From Pseudomonas psychrophila (GTDB lineage: Bacteria > Pseudomonadota > Gammaproteobacteria > Pseudomonadales > Pseudomonadaceae), in assembly GCF_001043005.1 (NCBI RefSeq), contig NZ_JYKZ01000003.1, forward strand, positions 310,001-374,000: a DNA stretch of 64,000 nucleotides. The letters run 5' to 3'. Made by a program: the position numbers and the translations under genes. Positions 36,487 through 45,139 of this stretch are shown piece by piece. The notes under the pieces were generated by a model. The model was not told where the DNA came from and did no database searches. It worked only from the letters and a program-made list of their open reading frames with translations. Numbering within the stretch: position 1 is the stretch's first letter; every line of letters starts with the position of its first letter.

Positions 36487-37442
36487 CTCAATCCATAGCG
36501 ATGGCCCTGCATGGCGGAGCCGGGGTGCTGATGCCCGGCGTGCTGACGCACGATGACGAACAGGCGATTCACGCAGCGTTGTTGCAGGCGCTCAGGGCCG
36601 GTGTTGAGGTGCTGGAACAGGGCGGCAGCAGCCTGGACGCCGTGCAGGCAAGCGTTGTAGAACTCGAAGAGTGCCCATGGTTCAACGCCGGCAAGGGCGC
36701 GGTGTTTACCCACAAGGGTGACCACGAACTGGACGCGGCGATCATGAACGGCGCCAACCTCGAAGCTGGAGCGGTGGCTGGCGTACATCACGTGCGTAAC
36801 CCGATTTGTGGTGCGCGGGCGGTACTGGAGCACAGCGAACATGTGTTGCTGGCAGGCGAGGGTGCGGATCTGTTTCTGTCCGAACAACCCGATCTGGAGC
36901 ACGTCAGCAACGACTGGTACGACACCCCCTTGCGTCGCCGACAGTGGGCTGCCCAGCAACAACAGCCGCAGACCGTGTTGCTGGAGCCGGGTGGCGTCGA
37001 GAAAAAATTCGGCACTGTGGGGGCTGTGGCGCTGGACCAACAGGGTCATGTTGCGGCGGCCACCTCTACAGGCGGCATTACCAACAAACGCTACGGACGC
37101 GTGGGTGACTCGCCGCTGATTGGTTGCGGCACCTGGGCCGATGACCGCAGTGCCGCGATTTCGGCGACCGGTCACGGCGAGTTCTTCATGCGCACGGTGG
37201 TAGCACACAATATTGCGTCGCGGATTCGGTTGGTGGGATCGAGCCTGGCGCATGCCTGCGAGCAGGTCGTGCAGGGCGAACTCAAGGACTTGGGAGGCAA
37301 CGGCGGAGTAGTGGCGGTGTCACCGTCCGGCGAGACCGTCCTGAGCTTTAATACGCCGGGCATGTACCGCGCCTGGCGCGATACCGAAGGCGGTTTGCAC
37401 ACGGCGATTTATGCCGAGGATGATCGTCTGCATCCTCTTTGA
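36483..37442 (+). CDS. Isoaspartyl peptidase / plant-type L-asparaginase
   Basis: A 319-residue Ntn-hydrolase precursor with the IaaA/EcAIII layout. The autocleavage site and Thr nucleophile are T178 in [11 protein letters not shown], followed by [30 protein letters not shown]. No signal peptide is seen, so it is cytoplasmic. It hydrolyses beta-aspartyl dipeptides and L-asparagine. Its coupling to an acidic/polar amino-acid ABC transporter suggests that the imported substrate is asparagine or isoaspartyl peptides that it degrades to aspartate. Confidence 0.88.
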   Translation: MTQSIAMALHGGAGVLMPGVLTHDDEQAIHAALLQALRAGVEVLEQGGSSLDAVQASVVELEECPWFNAGKGAVFTHKGDHELDAAIMNGANLEAGAVAGVHHVRNPICGARAVLEHSEHVLLAGEGADLFLSEQPDLEHVSNDWYDTPLRRRQWAAQQQQPQTVLLEPGGVEKKFGTVGAVALDQQGHVAAATSTGGITNKRYGRVGDSPLIGCGTWADDRSAAISATGHGEFFMRTVVAHNIASRIRLVGSSLAHACEQVVQGELKDLGGNGGVVAVSPSGETVLSFNTPGMYRAWRDTEGGLHTAIYAEDDRLHPL

Positions 37443-37507
37443 GTCTGTTGACCCGTGGGGCGGCTGGAGACTAGTCTCGATCTCCTTTCGCCTCATGGAG
37501 TGAACAC

Positions 37508-37813
37508 ATGATCACGTGCTACCTGCGTTATGTAATTGACCCTTACAAGCTGGCCGAATTCGAAGCGTACGGGCGAATCTGGATACCGCTGGTTGAGAAG
37601 TTCGGCGGTCAGCACCATGGTTACTTCCTGCCCTCGGAAGGTGCCAACAACATCGCCCTGGCCATGTTTACCTTCCCCAGCCTTGCGGCCTATGAAGACT
37701 ACCGCGAGCGCTCAAAAACCGATGCCGAGTGCATTGCCGCCTTCAAACTGGCTGAAGACAATCGCTGCATCCTGAGTTACGAGCGAAGCTTCTTTAAACC
37801 GGTTTTTGAGTGA
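37508..37813 (+). CDS. NIPSNAP-family protein
   Basis: A 101-residue protein with the ferredoxin-like NIPSNAP fold signature (MITCYLRYVIDPYKLAEFEAYGRIWIPLVEKFGGQHHGYFLPSEG). Function of bacterial members is generally unknown, though many are small alpha-beta-barrel-type enzymes or stress proteins. It follows the asparaginase gene by 65 bp on the same strand; a 12-bp palindrome (gagactagtctc, 37467-37478) lies between. Confidence 0.8.
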   Translation: MITCYLRYVIDPYKLAEFEAYGRIWIPLVEKFGGQHHGYFLPSEGANNIALAMFTFPSLAAYEDYRERSKTDAECIAAFKLAEDNRCILSYERSFFKPVFE

Positions 37814-37923
37814 CCCGAGCGGGTCTCACAGGGGCCGTTGCTGTTGGCACACGTCGTTTCGGTTTGGTTCAACCCGCAAACCAAGTGCCGACGACAAATC
37901 ACTGACTGATGGAGAATCCCCAC

Positions 37924-38334
37924 ATGGCAACCGCATCCGCAACTATCGATATTCCCGTTCCAGCCGATCAGGTCTGGCAATTGATCGGCGGCTTTGGCTC
38001 GCTGCCGGACTGGTTGTCGTTTGTTGTAAAAAGCGAACTGAGTGAAGGCGGGCGCTTGCGCACTCTGCGTACCGAGGACGGCACGGTGATTGTCGAACGG
38101 CTTGAAAGCTTCGACAACGGGAGCAAGACCTACAGCTACTCCATTACTCAGGCGCCGTTCCCGGTGACGGATTACCTGGCAACCTTGCGCGTGGAAGCGC
38201 ACGGCGATGGCGCCCGTGTGACCTGGTCGGGGCGCTTTACCCCGAATGGGGTAAGCGATGAAGAGGCGCAGGAGCTGTTTTCAGGCATCTATCAAGGTGG
38301 GCTGACGGCGCTGCGAAGCAATTTTCCAGGTTGA
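37924..38334 (+). CDS. SRPBCC-family (polyketide cyclase/START-like) protein
   Basis: I chose the ATG at 37924, which has ggag 8 bp upstream. The 136-residue product begins MATASATIDIPVPADQVWQLIGGFGSLPDWLSFV, the usual opening of SRPBCC helix-grip lipid/hydrophobe-binding proteins. Conserved RxLxxEDGTVIVERLESFD and YSITQAPFPVTDYLATLRV follow. The ligand is unknown. Preceding gene is NIPSNAP, 110 bp upstream. Confidence 0.8.
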   Translation: MATASATIDIPVPADQVWQLIGGFGSLPDWLSFVVKSELSEGGRLRTLRTEDGTVIVERLESFDNGSKTYSYSITQAPFPVTDYLATLRVEAHGDGARVTWSGRFTPNGVSDEEAQELFSGIYQGGLTALRSNFPG

Positions 38335-38350
38335 GCACAAGGCTGCGAGA

Positions 38351-38371
38351 TATGGGTAAAAAATACCCATA
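38351..38371. other. Perfect palindrome after the SRPBCC gene
   Basis: tatgggta, five A residues, then taccca ta: a perfect 8-bp inverted repeat 16 bp after the SRPBCC stop codon. There is no proper T-run. It may be a weak terminator or a regulator site. Confidence 0.4.
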
Positions 38372-38403
38372 AATATCGCGGTGATAGCAATTTGGAATAA
38401 GAC

Positions 38404-38411
38404 TGGATCCA
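38404..38411. promoter_or_regulatory. Half-conserved GntR-type operator (tggatcca)
   Basis: ctggatccaat is a near match to the perfect ATTGGATCCAAT palindrome found about 200 bp downstream. Confidence 0.25.
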
Positions 38412-38520
38412 ATAAACAATTAAAAAACGTGGCTATTTAATGACTTAGGTCAGTATTGGTTTGAAATAAATTGTGCAGAATCACTTGTTACTGATTGTTA
38501 CGATAGGGTAAGATCGCCCT

Positions 38521-38588
38521 GCGTTCACCTACCACGGTTTATGCATTTTTAAGCCCCAAGTTTCCATCAGCTACTTGGGCTTTTTTTT
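38521..38588 (+). ncRNA. Small RNA candidate (~68 nt) with own promoter and terminator
   Basis: A sigma70-like promoter (ttgtta at 38485-38490, 18-bp spacer, taagat at 38509-38514) is followed by a short non-coding stretch and an intrinsic terminator: aagccc(c)aag paired with cttgggctt and then eight T's (38551-38588). It lies between convergent genes, so it is not a leader. An alternative is simply a distal terminator for the SRPBCC gene. No known sRNA family recognised. Confidence 0.35.
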
Positions 38589-38602
38589 GCCTGAAATTTG
38601 AT

Positions 38603-38614
38603 ATTGGATCCAAT
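38603..38614. promoter_or_regulatory. Perfect GntR/FCD-type operator palindrome
   Basis: attggatccaat is a perfect 12-bp palindrome, identical to the VanR operator (VanO) of Caulobacter as I remember it. No van genes occur in the window; the nearby GntR/FCD regulator (43326) is one candidate binder. Confidence 0.35.
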
Positions 38615-38624
38615 TTGCAGGCAT

Positions 38625-38651
38625 AAAAAAGGCGCCACATGCTGGCGCCTC
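38625..38651 (-). terminator. Terminator of the glucarate operon
   Basis: On the minus strand, ggcgcca-gcatg-tggcgcc is followed by six T's, 17 bp after the semialdehyde dehydrogenase stop codon. A strong intrinsic terminator. Confidence 0.9.
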
Positions 38652-38667
38652 CAGGCAAACCCCCGCC

Positions 38668-40251
38668 TTATCTGATCGCCTGGGAGCTCCACTCGCCGTT
38701 CACCAGACGCTTCAAACCCAACGGGTTGCTGTTTTGCAACGCTTCGGGCAGTTGGGCATCGGGATAGTTCTGGTAGCAGACCGGACGCAGGAAACGGTCA
38801 ATCGCCAATGAGCCAACCGACGTGCCGCGTGAGTCCGAAGTCGCTGGGTAAGGGCCGCCGTGAACCATGGCGTCGCACACTTCGACGCCGGTAGGGTAGC
38901 CATTGACCAGAATCCGCCCGACCTTTTGCTCAAGGATCGGCACCAGCCACTGATACTGTGCAAGGTCATCCGGCTCGCCGATCAAGGTGGCGGTCAATTG
39001 GCCGCGCAAGGCCAGCAGGGCCGCTTTTAACTGCGCATCGCTCTCGACTTCGATAAGGATGGTCGTCGGGCCAAACACTTCCTCTTGCAGCAGTGGATCC
39101 TTGTCCAGCAGCAGGCTGACATCGGCCTTGAACAATTGTGGTTGCGCTTGCGATCCCGACTGGGTGTGGCCGGCCAGGTGGCTGATGCCCGGATGGCTGA
39201 GCAGATGCTCCACGCCCTTGGCGTAGTTGCGCAGCCCGCCTGCGTTGAGCAGGGTGTGCGGCGCCTGTTCGGCCATGTGCCGGGTCAGTTGCTCGACAAA
39301 GGCAGAGAACTGGGCGCTACGCAGGCCGATCACCAGGCCGGGATTGGTGCAGAACTGTCCGCCGCCCTGAGTGACCGATGCCGACAGGTCTTTGGCGACA
39401 GCCTCGCTGCGTGAGGCCAGGGCCTGAGGCAGCAGGATCACCGGGTTGATGCTCGACATCTCGGCGAATACCGGGATGGGTTGCTCGCGTTCGGCGGCCA
39501 TTTTGCTCAGTGCGTTGCCGCCGTGCAGCGACCCGGTAAAGCCCACGGCCTGGATGGCCGGGTGCTTGACCAGCAGTTCACCGACGCCAGAGCCGAAGAT
39601 CATGTTGAACACGCCCTTGGGCATGCCGGTCTTTTCAGCCGCACGAATAATTGCGCAGCCCACCTGGTCGGCGGTTGCCATGTGCCCGCTGTGTGCCTTG
39701 AAAACCACCGGGCAGCCCGCTGCAAAGGCGGCTGCGGTGTCGCCACCAGCAGTAGAAAAGGCCAGCGGAAAGTTGCTGGCACCGAAGACGGCCACAGGTC
39801 CGACGCCGATGCGGTACTGACGCAGGTCCACCCGTGGCAGAGGCTTGCGATCCGGCAGGGCCAGATCGATCCGCGCCCCCAAAAAGTCGCCGCGACGCAG
39901 TACTTTTGCAAACAGGCGCATTTGCCCGCTGGTACGGCCACGCTCACCTTGAATGCGCGCTGCTGGAAGCGCGGTTTCTCGGCACACCAGGGTCACAAAA
40001 TCGTCACCCAACTGATCGATTTCGTCGGCAATGGCGTCCAGAAATTCGGCGCGGCGTTCAGGGGAAAGTTGGCGGAACGGTAAAAAGGCCTCTTCGGCGG
40101 CGTAGGCGGCGCGGTCCACTTCTTCAGGCGTAGCCTGATAAAAGTGCAGAGGCAGCGCCTCTCCGGTGCTGGCATCAAGGCTTTGCACTGTGACGGTACC
40201 GGCAGCGCTGCGGCTGCCACCGATAAAGTTGTGGCCAGTTACGGTCGACAT
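38668..40251 (-). CDS. Alpha-ketoglutaric semialdehyde dehydrogenase (NADP+-type aldehyde dehydrogenase)
   Basis: A 527-residue aldehyde dehydrogenase of the KGSADH type, longer than the usual ~490. Catalytic Cys lies in GGGQFCTNPGL and the general-base Glu in FAEMSSINPV; the cofactor region includes GVGPVAVFGASNFPLAFST. It oxidises 2,5-dioxopentanoate to 2-oxoglutarate, the last step of glucarate/galactarate breakdown. It lies downstream of gudD with a 41-bp gap and ends before a strong terminator. Confidence 0.88.
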   Translation of the reverse strand: MSTVTGHNFIGGSRSAAGTVTVQSLDASTGEALPLHFYQATPEEVDRAAYAAEEAFLPFRQLSPERRAEFLDAIADEIDQLGDDFVTLVCRETALPAARIQGERGRTSGQMRLFAKVLRRGDFLGARIDLALPDRKPLPRVDLRQYRIGVGPVAVFGASNFPLAFSTAGGDTAAAFAAGCPVVFKAHSGHMATADQVGCAIIRAAEKTGMPKGVFNMIFGSGVGELLVKHPAIQAVGFTGSLHGGNALSKMAAEREQPIPVFAEMSSINPVILLPQALASRSEAVAKDLSASVTQGGGQFCTNPGLVIGLRSAQFSAFVEQLTRHMAEQAPHTLLNAGGLRNYAKGVEHLLSHPGISHLAGHTQSGSQAQPQLFKADVSLLLDKDPLLQEEVFGPTTILIEVESDAQLKAALLALRGQLTATLIGEPDDLAQYQWLVPILEQKVGRILVNGYPTGVEVCDAMVHGGPYPATSDSRGTSVGSLAIDRFLRPVCYQNYPDAQLPEALQNSNPLGLKRLVNGEWSSQAIR

Positions 40252-40292
40252 CGTTCGATCCTCGCTAGAGTGTTAAGGGCGCAGTGGGGAGC

Positions 40293-41642
40293 TCAGCGCA
40301 CAAGACAGGGTTTTTTGTTGTCGTATTTCCAGCCCGGAACAATGTACTGCATGGCGACGCTATCGTCCCGTGCGCCCAGGCCCATGCCTTTGTACAGTTC
40401 GTGGGCCTTGGCCACGGCGTCCATGTCGATGTCCACGCCCAGTCCGGCTCTGGTCGGAACCTTGATGTGACCGTCGACAATTTTCAGCGGCTCGCGGGTC
40501 AGGCGCTGGCCGTCCTGCCAGATCCAGTGGGTATCGATGGCGGTAATTTCGCCCGGTGCGGCGGCCGCGACCTGGGTGAACATGGCCAGGGAAATATCAA
40601 AGTGGTTGTTGGAGTGCGAGCCCCAGGTCAGGCCCCACTCGTGGCACATTTGCGCGACGCGTACCGAACCTTGCATGGTCCAGAAGTGCGGGTCGGCCAG
40701 TGGTATGTCCACGGCTTGGGATTGAATGGCGTGACCCATTTCGCGCCAGTCCGTGGCAATCATGTTGGTGGCAGTGCGCAGGCCGGTGGCGCGGCGAAAT
40801 TCAGCCATTACTTCGCGTCCCGAATAACCGTTTTCAGCACCGCAGGGGTCTTCGGCATAGGCCAGTACGCGATGTTGATCGCGGCACAGGGCGACAGCTT
40901 CCTTGAGTGACCAGGCACCGTTAGGGTCCAGGGTGATACGGGCGTTGGGGAAGCGCTCGGCCAGAGCGGTGACGGCTTCGATTTCTTCGGCACCGCTAAA
41001 AACGCCGCCTTTAAGCTTGAAGTCGTTGAAGCCGTATTTGGCTTGTGCGGCTTCTGCCAGGCGGACGATGGCTTGCGGGGTCAGTGCCTTTTCATGGCGC
41101 AGACGGAACCAGTCATCGGCCTCGGCTTCATCGCGGTAGGCCAGATCGGTCTGTTGGCGGTCACCAATGTAGAACAGGTAGCCGAGCATCTTCACCGCAT
41201 CCCGTTGCTGGCCTTCGCCAAGCAAGGCCGCCACTGGTACCTCCAGAAACTGACCGAGCAAGTCGAGCAGGGCGGCTTCCATTGCCGTGACGGCGTGGAT
41301 GGTGATGCGCAGATCAAAGGTCTGCAGGCCACGGCCAGCCGAGTCACGGGCGGCGAAGGTGGTGCGCATGGCGTTGAGAATGCTCTGGTAATTGCCGATG
41401 GGCTGGCCCACGACCAGGTTGCGTGCGTCTTCCAGGGTCTCGCGGATGCGTTCACCGCCAGGCACTTCGCCGACGCCGATATTGCCGCTGCTGTCTTTGA
41501 GGATAACGATATTGCGGGTAAAGAAAGGGCCGTGGGCGCCGCTGAGGTTGAGCAGCATGCTGTCATGACCCGCTACCGGAATAACCTGCAGGCTGGTGAC
41601 GACCGGGGCTTTGGTGGCGTGATGTTGATGTTCGGCGTTCAT
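40293..41642 (-). CDS. gudD: Glucarate dehydratase
   Basis: Start is the ATG at 41642 ([20 protein letters not shown]); the 39 extra upstream codons are Pro/Ser-rich shadow sequence of the transporter gene. The 449-residue enolase-superfamily protein has the KxK motif in DFKLKGG, metal ligands in TLDPNGAW and [14 protein letters not shown], and the catalytic His in [16 protein letters not shown]. It dehydrates D-glucarate (and L-idarate) to 5-dehydro-4-deoxyglucarate. The dehydratase/decarboxylase that links this product to the semialdehyde dehydrogenase is not in the window. Confidence 0.92.
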   Translation of the reverse strand: MNAEHQHHATKAPVVTSLQVIPVAGHDSMLLNLSGAHGPFFTRNIVILKDSSGNIGVGEVPGGERIRETLEDARNLVVGQPIGNYQSILNAMRTTFAARDSAGRGLQTFDLRITIHAVTAMEAALLDLLGQFLEVPVAALLGEGQQRDAVKMLGYLFYIGDRQQTDLAYRDEAEADDWFRLRHEKALTPQAIVRLAEAAQAKYGFNDFKLKGGVFSGAEEIEAVTALAERFPNARITLDPNGAWSLKEAVALCRDQHRVLAYAEDPCGAENGYSGREVMAEFRRATGLRTATNMIATDWREMGHAIQSQAVDIPLADPHFWTMQGSVRVAQMCHEWGLTWGSHSNNHFDISLAMFTQVAAAAPGEITAIDTHWIWQDGQRLTREPLKIVDGHIKVPTRAGLGVDIDMDAVAKAHELYKGMGLGARDDSVAMQYIVPGWKYDNKKPCLVR

Positions 41643-41655
41643 GGTCTGTTCCTTG

Positions 41656-43011
41656 TCAGGCTGGTTGCAGGGCGGCGGGGATCGCAGCGGCGGGGGTGGG
41701 TTTGGTCTTGGCAAAGAACACGATGATTGCCGCGATGATCGATGTGCCGGCCAGGCCATAGAGCCCGCCCTGGATCGAACCCGTGGTTTGTTCCAGAAAG
41801 CCGAAGGTGGTGGGCGCGACGAATCCGCCCAGGTTGCCGACGGAGTTGATCAGTGCGATCACGGCTGCCGCGATGCGTGCATCCAGATAGCCTTGGGGAA
41901 TGGGCCAGAACAGCGCCGATGCCGATTTGAAACCGATCGCGGCGAAGCAGATGGCAATGAAGGCAAAGATCGGGCCGCCGGTGGTCGACAGGAACATGCC
42001 CAGCGCGGCAATCAACAGGGCTGTGGCAATCCAGGCTTGCTGGTATTTGAAGCGGCTGGCCAGTGAAGCAAATGCATACATGGCAATAATCGAAATCAAC
42101 CACGGAATCGAGTTGAAAAAGCCCACCTGCATGTCGCTCAGGTCGCCCATTTTCTTGATGATGCTGGGCAGCCAGAAAGTCGCGGCATAAATGGTCAACT
42201 GGATGCAGAAATAGATCGCGCAGAACAGCATGATCTGGCGGTCCTTCAGCAGCTTGAGCATGCTCGGTTTAACGGTGTTGACGGCGTCTCGCTCGCGCTG
42301 CTCGCGGTCAATTTCGTTCACCAGTGCATCTTGTTCCTCACGGCTGAGCCATTTGGCGTCATGGGGTTTTGAGTCCAGCCAGTACCAGACAAAACCGCAC
42401 AAAAACACCGAGGCCATGCCTTCGATGATGTACATCCACTGCCAGCCATGCAGGCCCATGCCGGTGATTTGTAACAGCAGGCCGGACAACGGGCCCGAGA
42501 TCAGGGACGCCAGTGCCGAACCGCTGAGGAAGATGGCAATCGCCTTGCCGCGCTCGGCGCCAGGCAGCCAGCGGGTGAAGTAGTAGATCACTCCGGGAAA
42601 GAACCCCGCTTCGGCCACACCGAGTAAAAAGCGCAGGATATAAAAGTGGGTTTCGTTCTGGATAAAGGCCATCAGGGTAGCGGTGATGCCCCAGGTGAAC
42701 ATGATCCGGGTCAGCCAGATACGGGCGCCGACTTTTTGCAGCAGCATGTTGGAGGGCACTTCAAACAGCGCGTAGCCGATGAAAAAAAGTCCGGCCCCGA
42801 AGCCATAAGCGGCTGCACCAATGCCCAGGTCGTGCTCCATGTGGGTGCGCACAAACCCGATGTTTACGCGGTCAATGTAGTTAACGATAAACATGATGAC
42901 GAAGAGCGGCAGCACATGCCTCTTCACTTTTTGAATCGCGCGCGCCAGGACGGGGTCGTTGGCGTGCGCAGCAGACGGATTGCTGGAAGTGTTCACAATT
43001 CGAAGCCCCAC
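41656..43011 (-). CDS. gudP: Glucarate MFS transporter (GudP-like, anion:cation symporter family)
   Basis: A 451-residue MFS transporter of the ACS family: [11 protein letters not shown] in TM1, [26 protein letters not shown], and [24 protein letters not shown] in TM4-5. The central loop is basic and acidic ([22 protein letters not shown]). It leads the operon gudP-gudD-dehydrogenase, and uptake of D-glucarate is the expected role. It faces the GntR/FCD regulator across a 314-bp region. Confidence 0.88.
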   Translation of the reverse strand: MGLRIVNTSSNPSAAHANDPVLARAIQKVKRHVLPLFVIMFIVNYIDRVNIGFVRTHMEHDLGIGAAAYGFGAGLFFIGYALFEVPSNMLLQKVGARIWLTRIMFTWGITATLMAFIQNETHFYILRFLLGVAEAGFFPGVIYYFTRWLPGAERGKAIAIFLSGSALASLISGPLSGLLLQITGMGLHGWQWMYIIEGMASVFLCGFVWYWLDSKPHDAKWLSREEQDALVNEIDREQRERDAVNTVKPSMLKLLKDRQIMLFCAIYFCIQLTIYAATFWLPSIIKKMGDLSDMQVGFFNSIPWLISIIAMYAFASLASRFKYQQAWIATALLIAALGMFLSTTGGPIFAFIAICFAAIGFKSASALFWPIPQGYLDARIAAAVIALINSVGNLGGFVAPTTFGFLEQTTGSIQGGLYGLAGTSIIAAIIVFFAKTKPTPAAAIPAALQPA

Positions 43012-43325
43012 TGATTATTGTTATGCGGGTGATATGTGCCGGAGGATGCGCCTTCGGTTGACGGACATCATACGAGTTGACTTTTGTCATCGCAATGCCC
43101 CGATACAAACCGTTAAGTTATATAAAACAGATTTAAAATGCCTTTAATGGCTTTTATGCCCATATAAAGCTTTTTTTCGCAGTTTTTAGGTGGTTTAGAG
43201 GTTCTGTCGCGGGCAGGTTAAAATTTTTCAAGACCTGCATTTCTTAGTCTAAAGATAGGTTGTCATACATGTTGGGGGGCGATTCAGATGCTAGTATTAC
43301 GCCGCCTTAACTGAAGGGGTTTCCC
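43012..43325. promoter_or_regulatory. Divergent promoter region gudP / GntR regulator
   Basis: AT-rich intergenic DNA of 314 bp. Two similar short motifs, catcatacgagt (43066-43077) and tgtcatacatgt (43261-43272), could be half-sites for a FCD-type GntR regulator, but no perfect palindrome is present. No small gene seen. Confidence 0.35.
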
Positions 43326-44036
43326 ATGCAAGACCCGCAAAGCCCATCGACCCGCAAGCGTTCTCCTGGCCTGGCCCACGACATCGTGGCTGAGCTCACG
43401 CAGCGAATCCTGTTGGGCCAACTGGCGCCCGGAGAGAAGCTGCCTTCCGAATCGACCATCGTGCGTGAGCATGGTGTGAGCCGTACCGTAGTGCGCGAGG
43501 CCATCTCCAAATTGCAGGCCTCGGGGCTGGTCGAAACCCGGCACGGGATAGGCACCTTCGTGCTTGAGCGCGATCAGCAGCAGGGCATTCACCTCAAGCG
43601 CGATACCGCTGCCAGCGTACGTGGCATCATCGAATTGCGCATGGGCCTTGAGACACAAGCGGCAGCGTTGGCCGCCAGGCGTCGAACAGAAGGGCAACTG
43701 CTGCAAATGCGCCAGGCGCTGGATGACTATCAGAGTTCACTGGCCAACAACGACAGCAGCGTCGAGCCCGATCAGCGGTTTCATAACCTGATAGCCCAGG
43801 CCACTGGCAATACCTACTTCACTGACATCATTTCGCAGCTGGGTCGTTCGGTGATCCCCCGCACGCGGATTGACGCTGATGAGCGCGGCGATGCCGACTT
43901 GATGAAACTGGGGCAAATGGCAGTGCTGGAACACGAAGCGATCTTGCGTGCCATTCGCCGACAGGACCCCGATGCCGCCCGCGCCGCCATGCTGCTGCAC
44001 TTGAGCAACAGCCTGGAGCGGATGGCGGGGAGGTGA
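43326..44036 (+). CDS. GntR-family regulator with FCD domain
   Basis: A 236-residue FadR-subfamily GntR protein. The winged helix includes LTQRILLGQLAPGEKLPSESTIVREHGVSRTVVREAISKLQASGLVETRHGIGTFV, and the C-terminal FCD domain has metal/effector-site features (IIELRMGLETQAAALAARRRT; DQRFHNLIAQATGN; EHEAILRAIRRQD). It is divergent from the glucarate operon and most likely represses it until a sugar acid binds. Confidence 0.88.
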   Translation: MQDPQSPSTRKRSPGLAHDIVAELTQRILLGQLAPGEKLPSESTIVREHGVSRTVVREAISKLQASGLVETRHGIGTFVLERDQQQGIHLKRDTAASVRGIIELRMGLETQAAALAARRRTEGQLLQMRQALDDYQSSLANNDSSVEPDQRFHNLIAQATGNTYFTDIISQLGRSVIPRTRIDADERGDADLMKLGQMAVLEHEAILRAIRRQDPDAARAAMLLHLSNSLERMAGR

Positions 44037-44062
44037 ATCATGCATACATGCTGTAGCCGTCC

Positions 44063-44491
44063 AGAGCCGCGATGGGCCATGGATGGCCGTCGCGGCGTGC
44101 CCCCATGACAGTGCCGGAGTGAGGGAACCGCGGAGTCTGAGCGAGGCGGCCGTATGGTAGTGCAAGTCTTTTTGGTTACTTTTTCGGCGTATGGAAAAAG
44201 TGACCCGCCGTAAGGGCGGAACCCGTAGAGAACCGTGACACATCGAATGGATATGGACTCGGCATAGGTGCGGGCGCTTCGCAAAACAACGGGCACACAG
44301 GGTACATATCCGGCATTCGCGGTTAACTGAAATGATGGTTTCGCTCTTACAGCGAGTCACTTTGCAAAAGCGGCAAAGTAACCAAAGCGCTTTCGCCCCC
44401 GCGTACGGCCCTCGCTGCGCTCAGGTTCCCTCATTCCGGTCCCGCTCCGTGGGCACGCCGTGACGGGCCATCCCTGGCCCAACACGGCTCT
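44063..44491. repeat. Long inverted-repeat element with ~150-bp arms
   Basis: The left arm (44063-44214), read in reverse complement, aligns along its full length with the right arm (44346-44491). Both start cttac-gcg-gtcacttt, pass through aagtaacc and gttccctca, and end gcacgccg-gacgg-ccatcc-tggccca. The ~131-bp unique loop lies at 44215-44345. No transposase or terminal duplication seen. The same element, with a shorter left arm, is in R1. Confidence 0.7.
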
Positions 44492-44623
44492 CCCGGCATC
44501 CATGCCGGTCGACCCACTGCGCAGAACCTCCTCTCGGCCTCCCGAAGGGGCGGGCAGATCAAAAGCACTGCACGCCGAGGCGGCCGACCGGCCGGCCTGG
44601 TTGGTGGGTTGCATTCACGATCT

Positions 44624-44785
44624 GTAGTCGCTGACGAGCCGTGCGAGGCTGCGTTCGGCTTGGTGCGCCACTGCGACGCAGCAGTCGTGAAATCGGCTTG
44701 CACGGTTAATCAGGCACTGCGCGTGTAACTGTTTTGCGACCGCTGCGCGCTCGAGCGTAGCCTCGTTCTACTCGTCAACTGCTAC
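44624..44785. repeat. Dispersed palindromic repeat, copy F
   Basis: Begins gtagtcgctgacgagccg and ends ctcgtcaactgctac. Same length as copy E (162 bp), as expected from the R1/R2 duplication. Confidence 0.8.
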
Positions 44786-44850
44786 GTAGAGGGATAGACG
44801 ACGAATCCTGTAGACGCAGCCGCCGTAAAACCCTGCACTGGGGTGTTTTT

Positions 44851-44901
44851 CTATGCAGGCTGCAATCGCCAACCCAACACATTCAACATGTCACAACCAT
44901 C
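44851..44901 (-). pseudogene. DUF3077 gene 3' remnant
   Basis: On the minus strand these bases encode DGCDMLNVLGWRLQPA and a stop, differing from the end of the intact gene at 30596 by one residue (M for V). Nothing of the rest of the gene is present, so it was carried here by the duplicated segment. Confidence 0.75.
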
Positions 44902-45139
44902 TTGTATGTTGGCGCTAAAACTGGACCTGTCTCCTTGCAGCGGACGCCAAGAAGGGCAGGCAGATCAAAAAACCAGTGCAAAAACAAGATCAACTGCCCG
45001 CCGAGGCGGCCTGCAGGCCGACCTCTTTAGCGAAGCACATTTCTCTGAATAGGTCGGCTGGCAACAGAGTATCTACAGGATGGGCGCACTGTAGCCGCTG
45101 AGGAGCATAGCCAGGTTTAACGCCTGAGTTTACGACGAC

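Larger units (their letters stand above)
44102..44902. repeat. 801-bp duplicated segment, copy R2
   Basis: Near-identical to 29847-30647 and of equal length. It contains most of the inverted-repeat element, palindromic repeat copy F and the last codons of a DUF3077 gene. Similarity ends abruptly inside that gene. Bases 44903-45139 add further fragments: a diverged gggcaggcagatcaaaa...cactgcccgccgaggcggcc block and a repeat left end (45091-45112). No functional gene is visible in 44037-45139. Confidence 0.8.

Noticed and set aside
44843..45052. Small plus-strand gene in the repeat mosaic
   Set aside because: It lies across the duplicated segment end and repeat fragments, has no homologous feature, and overlaps the DUF3077 remnant on the other strand.
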